Shown here one piece after another: positions 8,643 through 16,420 of a stretch of 64,000 nt of DNA (positions within the stretch are counted from its first letter, which is position 1; each line of letters opens with the position of its first letter). This DNA comes from Chloroflexi bacterium 54-19 (GTDB taxonomy: Bacteria > Chloroflexota > Chloroflexia > Chloroheliales > Chloroheliaceae). The translations under genes were made by a program, and so were the position numbers. Where the stretch lies: contig MKTJ01000040.1 of assembly GCA_001898225.1 (NCBI GenBank), positions 1 to 64,000 on the forward strand, written 5' to 3'. The notes beneath the pieces were generated by a model. The model had not been told where the DNA came from. It was given only the letters and a program-made list of their open reading frames with translations, and did no database searches.

Positions 8643-9377
8643 ATGACAGTTTCCCATTTTCTGCGGACCTCTGACCTGGCCCAGGCCGCCCGGATAAGCG
8701 TCCAGCAGGTCCGCAATTACGAGGCCAGCCAGTTTATCCCGCAAGCGGAGCGCAGCCCCAGTGGCTACAGGCTCTATACCGAAATGCATCTAGCCGCCCT
8801 CAAAACGGCCCGCAGCTTGCTCGAAGGTTACGGCTGGCAGCAGGCTCGTTTGATTATGCAGGCAGTCCACCAGGGTAATCTGCCCGCCGCGCTGGCCCTG
8901 GTAGATGAACGCCACGCCGAATTGGCTCGCAAACAGGCCCAGGTCGAGGAAACCCTGGCGGCTTTGCAGCTTCTGGCGGCGCAATCTATCCCGGCGGCGA
9001 CTTCGCGCCCGGCCACCCGCTGGCGGGTCGGCGAGGCTGCGTCGGCGGTAGGAGTACGGGTTTCGGCGCTGCATTTCTGGGAGCAGCAGGGACTATTACA
9101 CCCTGTCCGTGAACCCGGTAGCCGCTATCGTCTTTATGACGAGGCCCAGATGCGCCGCTTGCAGGTAGTGGTGTTGTTGCGCGAGGCCGGGTACGACTTC
9201 CCCGCTATCCACACCGCCCTGAACGAAATGACCGCCGGGCGCCCGGAAAGGGCTATCACCGCAACGGAAAAACGCCGGGCCGACTTCGCCCGCACGAGTT
9301 GGGCTTGCCTGACCGGCATTTCTTCTTTTCAAGCCTATGTTAGCGAGTTCTGGCCGGATCTCCTGACCCGGCTATAA
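8643..9377 (+). CDS. Transcriptional regulator with two MerR-type DNA-binding domains
   Basis: 244 residues with two winged-helix MerR domains in tandem. The first (residues about 5-75) has LAQAARISVQQVRNYEASQFI followed by GYRLYTEMHLAALKTARSL; the second (about 108-175) has VGEAASAVGVRVSALHFWEQQ, SRYRLYDEAQMRRLQVVVLL. A coiled helix (residues 85-103) joins them, and the tail (about 190-244) has no drug- or metal-binding Cys. A single chain carrying two MerR domains could bind DNA as a monomer or recognise a long site. ATG at 8643. The ligand is unknown. Confidence 0.85.
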   Translation: MTVSHFLRTSDLAQAARISVQQVRNYEASQFIPQAERSPSGYRLYTEMHLAALKTARSLLEGYGWQQARLIMQAVHQGNLPAALALVDERHAELARKQAQVEETLAALQLLAAQSIPAATSRPATRWRVGEAASAVGVRVSALHFWEQQGLLHPVREPGSRYRLYDEAQMRRLQVVVLLREAGYDFPAIHTALNEMTAGRPERAITATEKRRADFARTSWACLTGISSFQAYVSEFWPDLLTRL

Positions 9378-9437
9378 GATTGGTATCCCTTTAGTCAAAG
9401 TTGCTATCTTCTAACCGATTATATTTTAAAAACAGGT

Positions 9438-9842
9438 TTATTCATCCCTGCCGGTGTAGGATGGTTTGGCCCCGTTAAAAGTGGCATTAACAGTCGGTTT
9501 GGTGGCCTGCTTGCCCGGTTTTTTTATAAAAAACGTGGTTAAATTTTGCCAGAAGGACGGTTTAGAGCCTTTCTGTTCTTTTTTTATTTGAGCCACTAAT
9601 TTATAGTATTCAGCTTCCTGCTGGATTTCATTCATCCTGCGAAGGGCCATATCGAGTTCAGTATTTGGATTTCTCACTTTTTCACCTTTTAAATAAATAA
9701 AATATGGATTTTGCCGGGTGGCTTCTTCGATAGCCGCCAACCCGCACCGTCGTTGTTCCTCGTTGTAAGCGTCCAGGCTCCCGTAGAGGCCGATTAGCTT
9801 CTCCAACTCGGTTTCGGGTACGCTTTTTGTTTTCATTTTCAT
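9438..9842 (-). CDS. Hypothetical protein (134 aa)
   Basis: A small, basic, charged protein with mainly helical character: residues 10-45 carry ELEKLIGLYGSLDAYNEEQRR, residues 60-95 a second amphipathic helix, and the tail is Lys/Thr-rich and probably disordered. No signal, membrane span or recognised motif. Base composition is more AT-rich than neighbours. ATG (followed by two more in-frame Met codons) is preceded by AAAGG at about 10 nt. It converges with the MerR gene. Confidence 0.55.
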   Translation of the reverse strand: MKMKTKSVPETELEKLIGLYGSLDAYNEEQRRCGLAAIEEATRQNPYFIYLKGEKVRNPNTELDMALRRMNEIQQEAEYYKLVAQIKKEQKGSKPSFWQNLTTFFIKKPGKQATKPTVNATFNGAKPSYTGRDE

Positions 9843-9974
9843 TTCTTAAAACCTTTCGTTAAAAATTTGGGATGACCTTACTCCTTTTGAACTAAATTTA
9901 GGCACTCCAAAATAAAGGGTTGTAACCCGCCTTGATTAAAGCCAGTGTCTTTTTAAGGTTAACCGGCAGGCAAA

Positions 9975-10562
9975 TCAGGGATTTAGAAGCGCCAGCATTA
10001 TCGTGACATCGTGGTTGGCCTGAAAACTGTAGGGTAACCCCAGTTTAGGCCAGATCCGCCGCATGGGCTGGTTGTGAAAGAGGGTTTCGGCCCTTAACGT
10101 GGTGAGCCCCTTTTTGCGGGCCTCGTTGACAAGTTGGAGGGCCAGGGCGCTGCCAATCCCTTCACCCTGGAAGTCGTCGCGGACGGTCAGGGCTACCTCA
10201 GCCATTAAGTAAAGGGTGCGGTCCCGGCTGATTTCACCCAGGCCGATGATTTCCTCTTTTTCTTTGGCAGGGTCGCAGTAGGTCGCTACCAGGACGCTTC
10301 CCTTGTCCTTGCCCACCTGGTAAAGCCGTTTGATTTCAGCGGTTATGGCCGATTCGCTTAAGGAATTCCGGCCCACGAAGAAACGGTTTAACAGGGTGTT
10401 GGCCGAAAGCTGGCTCAAAAACTCGCCTACCAGGGCGCTATCGCTTTGTTTGAGAGGCCGGATATTAAACGCTCGCCCGGCGCGGGATTGCCGGAGAAGG
10501 CTGCCGGGGGTTTGAGGTAAAAACGGACCATCATTCGAACATTGTTCAAATAAACCAAACAT
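9975..10562 (-). CDS. GNAT-family N-acetyltransferase
   Basis: 195 residues. A GNAT fold is supported by FNIRPLKQSDSALVGEFL at the start of the domain, the beta4/acetyl-CoA segment MAEVALTVRDDFQGEGIGSAL (with the Q/RxxGxG/A signature as QGEGIG) and a C-terminal RAETLFHNQPMRRIWPKLG block. The acceptor cannot be told; it looks like the ribosomal-protein or Pat-like single-domain type. The chosen ATG lies one codon inside a longer frame. Residues 1-30 are probably disordered. Confidence 0.8.
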   Translation of the reverse strand: MFGLFEQCSNDGPFLPQTPGSLLRQSRAGRAFNIRPLKQSDSALVGEFLSQLSANTLLNRFFVGRNSLSESAITAEIKRLYQVGKDKGSVLVATYCDPAKEKEEIIGLGEISRDRTLYLMAEVALTVRDDFQGEGIGSALALQLVNEARKKGLTTLRAETLFHNQPMRRIWPKLGLPYSFQANHDVTIMLALLNP

Positions 10563-10837
10563 CAAAAAATTCTACCTATCCACTTCTTTGAGATATACCA
10601 AACTTTCCTAAGTTATAAACCGGTTGGCGCGTTGGCACATCTACAAAATTATCCTTTCCATAAAAAAGGATTGGACAGGGGCGTTTTGCGGTATATAAAA
10701 ATAGCTATCCCCGGAGGTAGGTCTAAAGACCGGGATTTAGCCGCAATTCCTGTTTGGGTCTTGCTCGCAATATGCCTGGTTTGCAGATGCCCGGTTCTCT
10801 TTAACAGGGTATAACAACTCCTGGTATAAAAAGAAAA
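10563..10837. other. Intergenic region between GNAT and acyl-CoA ligase
   Basis: No convincing gene. A 60-codon plus-strand frame (10632-10814) has no ribosome site and no recognisable protein character. The right end merges with the terminator of the acyl-CoA ligase gene. Confidence 0.4.
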
Positions 10838-10876
10838 GGGCGTCCCACTGACCACGAAACTGTCAGTGGGACGCCC
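10838..10876 (-). terminator. Rho-independent terminator of the acyl-CoA ligase gene
   Basis: Perfect 15-bp stem (10838-10852 with 10862-10876) around a 9-nt loop, followed on the minus strand by TTTTCTTTTT. It lies 14 nt after the stop of the ligase gene. Confidence 0.92.
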
Positions 10877-10890
10877 CTGGGGAACGTGTC

Positions 10891-12462
10891 TTAATTATCG
10901 GAGTGGGCGCGGTCCTGCTCGATTAGCACCCGGCGCAGGATTTTACCGGAAGCCGACTTGGGAATCTGGTCCACAAATTCGAGTTTGCGAATCCGCTTGT
11001 AAGGCGCGACTTTCTCCGCGACAAAAGCCAGGATTTCATCGGCGGGGACCGGCGTCTTTAGCACCACAAAGGCTTTTGGCACTTCGCCTGCTTCGGGGTC
11101 GGCTCGCCCGATAACAGCCGCATCCGCCACTGCCGGGTTAGATAGCAGCACCGCTTCCAGTTCGGCGGGCGCGATTTGCAACCCCTTATATTTGATTAGC
11201 TCTTTGATGCGGTCCACGATAAATAGATAGCCGTCATCGTCGATATAACCGATATCGCCCGTGTGCAGCCAGCCTTCGTCGTCCACCGTATCGCGGCTGG
11301 CAGCGGGCTGGTTGAGATAGCCCTGCATGATGTTTGGGCCGTGCAGCCAGAGTTCGCCCGATTGATTTGGCCCCAGGTTTTCGCCGGTCGAAATATCCAC
11401 CACCCGCAGGTCCTGGTTTGCTACCAGTAGCCCCGCCGAACCCGGTTTTCGTTTTTCAGGGTCGAGCGGGAGAATGGTAGCCCCGCAACTGGTTTCGGTC
11501 ATTCCCCAGCCCTGCACCACCTCGCACTTGAGACGAGCCGCGCAAGCCTCCTGCAAGTCGGTGCCGAGCGGGGCAGCCCCGGAAAGAAGCCATTCCAGGT
11601 TCGAGAGGTCGTATTTATCCACGACCGGGTGTTTCGCCAGGGCCAGCACAATCGGTGGGACCACGCAGGAACCCGCGACTTTGTAGTCTTGCATCAACTG
11701 GAGGAATTGCTCTAGGTCGAAGCGAGGCATGGTCACCATCGTAGAGCCTTCCACCAGGCAAACGTTCAAAATGCCGACCATCCCGAAAATATGGAAGAAC
11801 GGCAGGACCGCCAGGTAATTTGCGCCCTCCCGGTATGCCGCGGCGGGCCTGACCATGCTGATAAAACTGACCACGTTATGGTGGGTCAGCATCACACCTT
11901 TAGGCAGGCCGGTGGTGCCGCTGGAATAGGGTATCACCAGCAGGTCTTTGTATATATCAATTTCTACAGGAGGCAGATTCTCGGCGGGAGCGAGTAGGGC
12001 CGTGAAGGGTGTGCTGCCTTCAGGAGCATCACCCAGGATAAAGATTTCCCGCAACGGGGTGTCTTTGGTGGCCTCGCGGACCTTCTCAAAAAACATCGGC
12101 AGGGTCAGGAGGTACTTGGCTCTGGTATCACCAAGCTGGTAGCGCAATTCTTCGACCGTGTAGAGCGGGTTGATAGTGGTCAGGGTACCGCCCGCCGTCG
12201 CTACCCCGTGAAAAGCGATAGCGTATTCGGGCAGGTTGGGCAGCATTATAGCAAAGACATCCCCTTTTTGGAGACCTCTCCCGGCCAGGTTAGCCGCGAC
12301 CCGGCGGGTAAATTCGGCCAGTTGGGCGTAGGTGACGGTGCGCCCGCTGGGGCCGTCCACCAGGGCTGGTTGGTCGCCTCGCGCCGGGGCGTTTTCCAGG
12401 ATAAAGTCGCTAAAGGTCATTTCTGGGATGACCGTATCCGGGAAAGTGCTGTGGAAAATCAT
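10891..12462 (-). CDS. AMP-dependent acyl-CoA synthetase/4-coumarate-CoA ligase family protein
   Basis: 523 residues, the usual length for an ANL-superfamily ligase, which activates a carboxylic acid as acyl-AMP and then transfers it to CoA. Family motifs are present in order: the P-loop-like YSSGTTGLPKGVMLTH (about residue 170), GWGMTETSC (A5, about 315), HTGDIGYIDDDGYLFIVDR (A7-A8, about 400) and the C-terminal catalytic lysine motif PKSASGKILRR (about 505). All catalytic motifs look intact. The close match to 4-coumarate ligases suggests an aryl or medium-chain acid substrate, but the family is broad. ATG is preceded by AAAGGGA. It is a single-gene unit with its own terminator. Confidence 0.9.
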   Translation of the reverse strand: MIFHSTFPDTVIPEMTFSDFILENAPARGDQPALVDGPSGRTVTYAQLAEFTRRVAANLAGRGLQKGDVFAIMLPNLPEYAIAFHGVATAGGTLTTINPLYTVEELRYQLGDTRAKYLLTLPMFFEKVREATKDTPLREIFILGDAPEGSTPFTALLAPAENLPPVEIDIYKDLLVIPYSSGTTGLPKGVMLTHHNVVSFISMVRPAAAYREGANYLAVLPFFHIFGMVGILNVCLVEGSTMVTMPRFDLEQFLQLMQDYKVAGSCVVPPIVLALAKHPVVDKYDLSNLEWLLSGAAPLGTDLQEACAARLKCEVVQGWGMTETSCGATILPLDPEKRKPGSAGLLVANQDLRVVDISTGENLGPNQSGELWLHGPNIMQGYLNQPAASRDTVDDEGWLHTGDIGYIDDDGYLFIVDRIKELIKYKGLQIAPAELEAVLLSNPAVADAAVIGRADPEAGEVPKAFVVLKTPVPADEILAFVAEKVAPYKRIRKLEFVDQIPKSASGKILRRVLIEQDRAHSDN

Positions 12463-12782
12463 GTATAAATCCCTTTCCCCTCGTTGGTATAAGGAAGTTA
12501 AATTAAAAGTTAAGATTAGTTGTTAAGATAGATGGTCAACTTGACGTTAATAGGCAAATGTTCAGATCGGCGTTTTGAATTAGCGGTTCATTTGGCGAAA
12601 TATAGAACAATTATAGCAGTAATTTCGTATTATACTATAGCAAAATTGAGGTCAGAGCAGACTTTACATAAAATCCTTCCACTTTACAACCAACCCAAAT
12701 TTGACGCCAGAGACGGCTTGCGCTTATGCTTGCACGGCTTTAGAATGAGGCGGCCTAAAATATAAAAGCGGTGGATAAGGCA

Positions 12783-12811
12783 TTTACAACCGTCGGAAAA
12801 GCGTTTATAAT
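12783..12811 (+). promoter_or_regulatory. Strong sigma-70 promoter for the topoisomerase operon
   Basis: TTTACA (12783-12788), exactly 17 nt, TATAAT (12806-12811). Transcription would begin near 12818, leaving an unusually long 5' leader of about 200 nt. Confidence 0.8.
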
Positions 12812-12946
12812 ACATTTGTTCTAAAAATGCCAGCGGTTAAAACGGAGTTTAGGGTCAAATAGACCGGAGTGGGTCTGGAATTTCTTTATAAATTCGGCCC
12901 CAATCTATATTTCCTCGCGATTTCGGAGAGAGGAAAAGGTTCTTTC

Positions 12947-12999
12947 GTTCTTACCGGCCTGGACGCCTCGGCCCAGATTTTGGATGGCCCGGTAGGAAC
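12947..12999 (+). promoter_or_regulatory. Leader hairpin next to the ribosome site of topoisomerase subunit B
   Basis: GTTCTTACCGG (12947-12957) can pair with CCGGTAGGAAC (12989-12999), 10 Watson-Crick pairs and one U-G. The stem ends 6 nt before the AGAGG ribosome site and 18 nt before the ATG. A role in translational control is an inference. Confidence 0.4.
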
Positions 13000-13017
13000 G
13001 AGTTCAGAGGTTAAGAA

Positions 13018-15210
13018 ATGGCAAAAGCGGAGACATTAAACAAAAGTATCACTGAGAAGGCTCCCGGAACTGCTCGGACGGGTCCGAAAAAGAATTTTCA
13101 ACAGCAATCGCTGTTCGACCTGGACTTTGCGGACGACGTAGCGGAAGAAGCGCCCGAAACCGAAGGGGCCCTGGCTCTCAAGCGGCAGCCCACCCCGGCC
13201 CCGGTCGCTCCTGCCCATGCTGCCGAACCCCCGGTTGAAACCAGGGCTCAAAAAGAATTCTCCAAAGTAAAAAAAGAAAAACAATACACCAGCGCCGATA
13301 TTCAGGTGTTGGAAGGTATCCAGGCTATCCGCCACCGGCCCGGCATGTATATCGGTGCGACCACGACCAGCGGTCTGTTACACCTGATCTGGGAAGCCCT
13401 TGATAACAGCATTGACGAATTTAACGCCGGGTACGGCCACAATATCTGGATTTCGATTGATCACGAAGGCTGGGTGACGGTGCGGGACGAAGGGCGCGGT
13501 ATGCCGTTCGACCCGATGACCTACCAGGGCAAAAAGCAACCGGCGGCCACGATTATTTTGACCGTCCCTCACTCCGGCGGCAAGTTCGAGGAAGGCGCTT
13601 ACAAAACAGCGGGTGGTCTCCACGGCGTCGGAACGACCGTTATCAACGCGCTCTCGGAAAAGCTCGAACTGACCATCTGGAAAGAGGGTCGCATGTTTTA
13701 CCAGGAGTTCGCCAAGGGCAAGGCCCAGATGCACTCCATTACCCCCTGCGACCCGGCTTTACACGGCACCCAGATGCGCTGGCATTACGACCGGACCATT
13801 TTCGATGCCGAAGCCTATTATCCTCACGAAATGCTCGAATCGCGTTTGAAGGCGTCGGCTTACCTGAACCGGGGCGTCTCGATTCACCTCGATTTGTGGG
13901 ATGAAAACGCCGAAGCCCAGGTCAAATTTACCTTCTTCTCGAAAGAAGGTTTGCCAGACTATATCCGCGATATGAACGCCGAGTCCCAACCGCTTTTCCG
14001 GCAGACTGCCTCGATTATCAAGCTGAAAGACGACGTTTCGGTCGAGGTGGCTTTGCAGCCGAACCGGGGGTACAAACACCAGTTGATGAGTTTTGCCAAC
14101 GCGGTCCGCACCCGTGACGGCGGCGTCCACGAAACCGGCTTCAAGGCGGCCCTGACAAAAGTGGTCAACGACTACGCCCTCAAACTGGGCGTAATCAAGA
14201 ATCGCGAGAAAGAAGGGTTCAAGCCGGAAGTTATCCAGCAGGGTTTAACCTCGGTGGTGTCGGTCAAGCTTCACAACCCGCAATTCCAGGGCCAGACCAA
14301 AGACCGCCTGAATAATGCCCCGGTCGAGGGTATCGTGCGGAGTGTGGTCAACGAGGGTCTGTCGGAGTGGTTTGAAAGCAACCAGGCTGCCGGGAAAGAG
14401 TGGCTCAAAAAAATCCTGGCGATGCAGAAGGCCCGCAACGAGGCCCAACTGGCCGAAGAACTGGCCCGGACCGGCAAAGGCAAGAGCGGCGAATTGATTG
14501 ATACGACGGTCAGCAAGAAATTCTTGCGCTGCAATACCAGCGACCCGGCCCGCTCGGAACTCTTTATCGTAGAAGGCGACTCGGCGGGTGGTACGGTTAG
14601 CCAGGGCCGTTACAGCGACTTCCAGGCCATTCTGAAACTGCGCGGTAAGCCGCTCAACGTGGCGAAAGCCGACCTCGAAAAGATGGTTGCCAACGAAGAA
14701 ATTCGGACCATTATCAATGTCCTGGGGACCGGGACGCGGGCGGTCTTCGATTACAGCCGCCTCAAATTCGGCAAGGTCATCTTTATGGCCGACGCTGACG
14801 TGGACGGTCTGCACATCCAATGTCTTTTATTGACGCTCTTTCACCAGGAATTTCCCGAACTGATTGAGCGCGGCCACGTCTATATCGCCTGTCCGCCTCT
14901 CTACAGTGTCAAGTACAAGGGTAAAGTAATCTGGCTGCTGGACGACCCGGCCCGCGAGGATTTCTTAAAGCAACATTCGGATGCCAAAAATCTCGAATTC
15001 AAACGGTTTAAGGGTCTGGGCGAAATGAACCCTAAAGAGTTGCGCGAGACGACCCTCGACCCGTCCACGCGGGCGCTCAAACGGGTGACGCTGGAAGATA
15101 CGATGCTGGCCCAGCGGCTGGTAATGCAACTTATGGAAGATACCAACGCCGAGGCCCGGCGCGAATTCCTGGCCGAACACGCCCGCAAGGTCGCCGAACT
15201 GGATTATTAA
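13018..15210 (+). CDS. parE: Type IIA DNA topoisomerase subunit B (ParE/GyrB)
   Basis: 730 residues; the ATPase subunit that drives strand passage. After an atypical 95-residue, acidic/Pro-rich N-terminal extension come the GHKL ATPase (HRPGMYIGATTTSGL, EALDNSIDEF with the catalytic Glu, DEGRGMPFD, GGLHGVGTTVINALS), the transducer with the QTK loop (QTKDRLNN) and the TOPRIM core (FIVEGDSAGG and ADADVDGLHI, the Mg2+-binding acidic residues). It lacks the long GyrB tower insertion. DGLHI is the ParE-like variant (GyrB usually has DGAHI). With the partner subunit lacking a GyrA box, topoisomerase IV is likelier than gyrase, though this may be the cell's only type IIA enzyme. ATG follows AGAGG. 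Confidence 0.85.
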   Translation: MAKAETLNKSITEKAPGTARTGPKKNFQQQSLFDLDFADDVAEEAPETEGALALKRQPTPAPVAPAHAAEPPVETRAQKEFSKVKKEKQYTSADIQVLEGIQAIRHRPGMYIGATTTSGLLHLIWEALDNSIDEFNAGYGHNIWISIDHEGWVTVRDEGRGMPFDPMTYQGKKQPAATIILTVPHSGGKFEEGAYKTAGGLHGVGTTVINALSEKLELTIWKEGRMFYQEFAKGKAQMHSITPCDPALHGTQMRWHYDRTIFDAEAYYPHEMLESRLKASAYLNRGVSIHLDLWDENAEAQVKFTFFSKEGLPDYIRDMNAESQPLFRQTASIIKLKDDVSVEVALQPNRGYKHQLMSFANAVRTRDGGVHETGFKAALTKVVNDYALKLGVIKNREKEGFKPEVIQQGLTSVVSVKLHNPQFQGQTKDRLNNAPVEGIVRSVVNEGLSEWFESNQAAGKEWLKKILAMQKARNEAQLAEELARTGKGKSGELIDTTVSKKFLRCNTSDPARSELFIVEGDSAGGTVSQGRYSDFQAILKLRGKPLNVAKADLEKMVANEEIRTIINVLGTGTRAVFDYSRLKFGKVIFMADADVDGLHIQCLLLTLFHQEFPELIERGHVYIACPPLYSVKYKGKVIWLLDDPAREDFLKQHSDAKNLEFKRFKGLGEMNPKELRETTLDPSTRALKRVTLEDTMLAQRLVMQLMEDTNAEARREFLAEHARKVAELDY

Positions 15211-15262
15211 TCTGGATTACTAATTCCGGTCGGGCAGGGCAAGGCCGAAAGGAGAAGGCAAC

Positions 15263-15640
15263 ATGGCAATCGTCAGCGGTCTCCTGGAAATTATCCTGTA
15301 TGTCAAAGACATGCAACGGCAGGTCCATTTTTACCGGGATGTGCTGGGTCTGCCTTTGCGGGAACTGGCCGGGGAGACCGATTTCAGCCATCATTTCTGG
15401 GTGGAGTTCGAGACCGGCTCCTGCACCCTGGCTTTACACGGCGGCAGCGAAGGCAGAGTTGGGCAGGATGCCCCCCAGTTGGTCTTCCGGGTAGAGGATG
15501 TCGAGATGGCCCGCCGGGCCCTTTTAGGGCGAGGTATCAAGATGGGCCAGTACCGGATTGCCGCTCCCGGCGTCAAGGTCTGCGAAGGCACCGACCCCGA
15601 AGGTAACATCTTCTCCATCGAATCGCGCCAGGAAGGTTGA
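15263..15640 (+). CDS. VOC (glyoxalase/bleomycin resistance) family protein
   Basis: 125 residues, one vicinal-oxygen-chelate unit of two beta-alpha-beta-beta-beta modules. Seen: the first strand LEIILYVKD, the helix VHFYRDVLGLPLREL, a central strand WVEFETGSCTLALHGG, and the second module LVFRVEDVEMARRAL...DPEGNIFSIES. This is the family of metal-dependent lyases, dioxygenases and resistance proteins; the reaction cannot be predicted. A good ribosome site (AAGGAGAAGG) precedes the ATG, and the next gene begins 1 nt after the stop, so it is cotranscribed with the TfoX-N gene inside the topoisomerase operon. Confidence 0.8.
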   Translation: MAIVSGLLEIILYVKDMQRQVHFYRDVLGLPLRELAGETDFSHHFWVEFETGSCTLALHGGSEGRVGQDAPQLVFRVEDVEMARRALLGRGIKMGQYRIAAPGVKVCEGTDPEGNIFSIESRQEG

Positions 15641-15641
15641 G

Positions 15642-16031
15642 ATGAGCCAGGAAACCGCCCCATCCCAGGTGGGCCATCTCAAGGCTTTACTTGACGAAGC
15701 CTCCGACTATCTACCGGACGTTTCGAGCCGAAAGATGTTCGGCTGTCACACCCTTTTTGCCCGCGACCACATCTACGCCCTGGTCTGGCCGCAGGAAGGC
15801 GGTCGCATCGGTCTGAAAATTTCTGACCCCGACCGTTACGCCGAGCTTATGGAAATGCCGGGAGCGGCGGCCTGGTCGCCCGGTGGCGGGAGAATGGGCT
15901 GGTGGGTGCTGGTACCGCCAGAATTCCATGCCGACAAAGAAACGCTTTTCCAGTGGGTCGAACTGGCCCACGGTTACGCCGCAGTTGCCCCGCCAAAGCC
16001 GAAACGCAGTCGGGCCAAAATCCGTAAATAA
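15642..16031 (+). CDS. TfoX N-terminal domain family protein
   Basis: 129 residues. The pattern of a stand-alone TfoX-N domain is present: a leading helix (LKALLDEASDY), the SSRKMFGCHTLFARDHIYALVW strand pair, then KISDPDRYAELMEMPGAAAWSPGGGRMGWWVLVPPEF and a closing helix WVELAHGYAA. In Haemophilus and others TfoX/Sxy controls competence, but isolated TfoX-N proteins are uncharacterised. The ATG at 15642 is chosen over a longer frame because it is 1 nt after the VOC stop and 5 nt after AGGAAGG. The Pro/Lys/Arg tail is probably disordered. Confidence 0.8.
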   Translation: MSQETAPSQVGHLKALLDEASDYLPDVSSRKMFGCHTLFARDHIYALVWPQEGGRIGLKISDPDRYAELMEMPGAAAWSPGGGRMGWWVLVPPEFHADKETLFQWVELAHGYAAVAPPKPKRSRAKIRK

Positions 16032-16081
16032 GTCATAAGAGAGGCCAAAATCGAGCGGCCTCCGGATAATATTTATGGAAA

Positions 16082-16408
16082 GTGAGAACTGACGTGACAC
16101 TCATCGCTTTGCTAGGTCTTCTTATAATCGGTTTGTTTGTAGCTCTGGTGGTTGCCCTGATTGTGCCGCTTATTATCGGGGCGCTGGCTAATAAGGTGAG
16201 TGGCGCGCTTACCGACCGCCCCCTGAACCTAGGCTGCCTGGGTTATCTGGTAGTTTCGTTCCTGGGCGCGATTCTGGGCCATTATCTTTTCGGCAACTTT
16301 GGCCCGCGCCTGATGGACATCTATATTTTCCCGGCCTTTCTGGGGGCGGTGATTGTAACCATTGTCCTGTCCCTGGTTGTAGGCTATCGCCGGGGCAGGT
16401 ACTACTAA
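16082..16408 (+). CDS. GlsB/YeaQ-type small membrane protein
   Basis: 108 residues of mostly hydrophobic sequence with three likely spans. The second and third contain the Gly-rich LGCLGYLVVSFLGAILGHYLFG and FLGAVIVTIVLSLVVGYRR pattern seen in transglycosylase-associated/GlsB stress membrane proteins. Start is uncertain: GTG at 16082 gives the longest form, GTG at 16094 (MTLIALLG) sits better behind GGAAAGTGAG. It lies 12 bp before the topoisomerase A gene, in the same operon. Confidence 0.6.
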   Translation: MRTDVTLIALLGLLIIGLFVALVVALIVPLIIGALANKVSGALTDRPLNLGCLGYLVVSFLGAILGHYLFGNFGPRLMDIYIFPAFLGAVIVTIVLSLVVGYRRGRYY

Positions 16409-16420
16409 AAGAAGTAAGGT

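Larger units (their letters stand above)
12463..13017. other. Promoter and 200-nt leader region of the topoisomerase operon
   Basis: 555 bp. The left part is AT-rich. A strong promoter sits at 12783-12811, and the remaining 200 nt is a transcribed leader with a hairpin at 12947-12999. A 77-codon frame (12532-12765) lacks a ribosome site and is dismissed. Confidence 0.5.

Noticed and set aside
10632-10814. 60-codon frame between GNAT and acyl-CoA ligase
   Set aside because: No ribosome site and no conserved protein character, beside a terminator.
12532-12765. 77-codon frame before the topoisomerase promoter
   Set aside because: No ribosome site; composition looks random; ends just before a consensus promoter.
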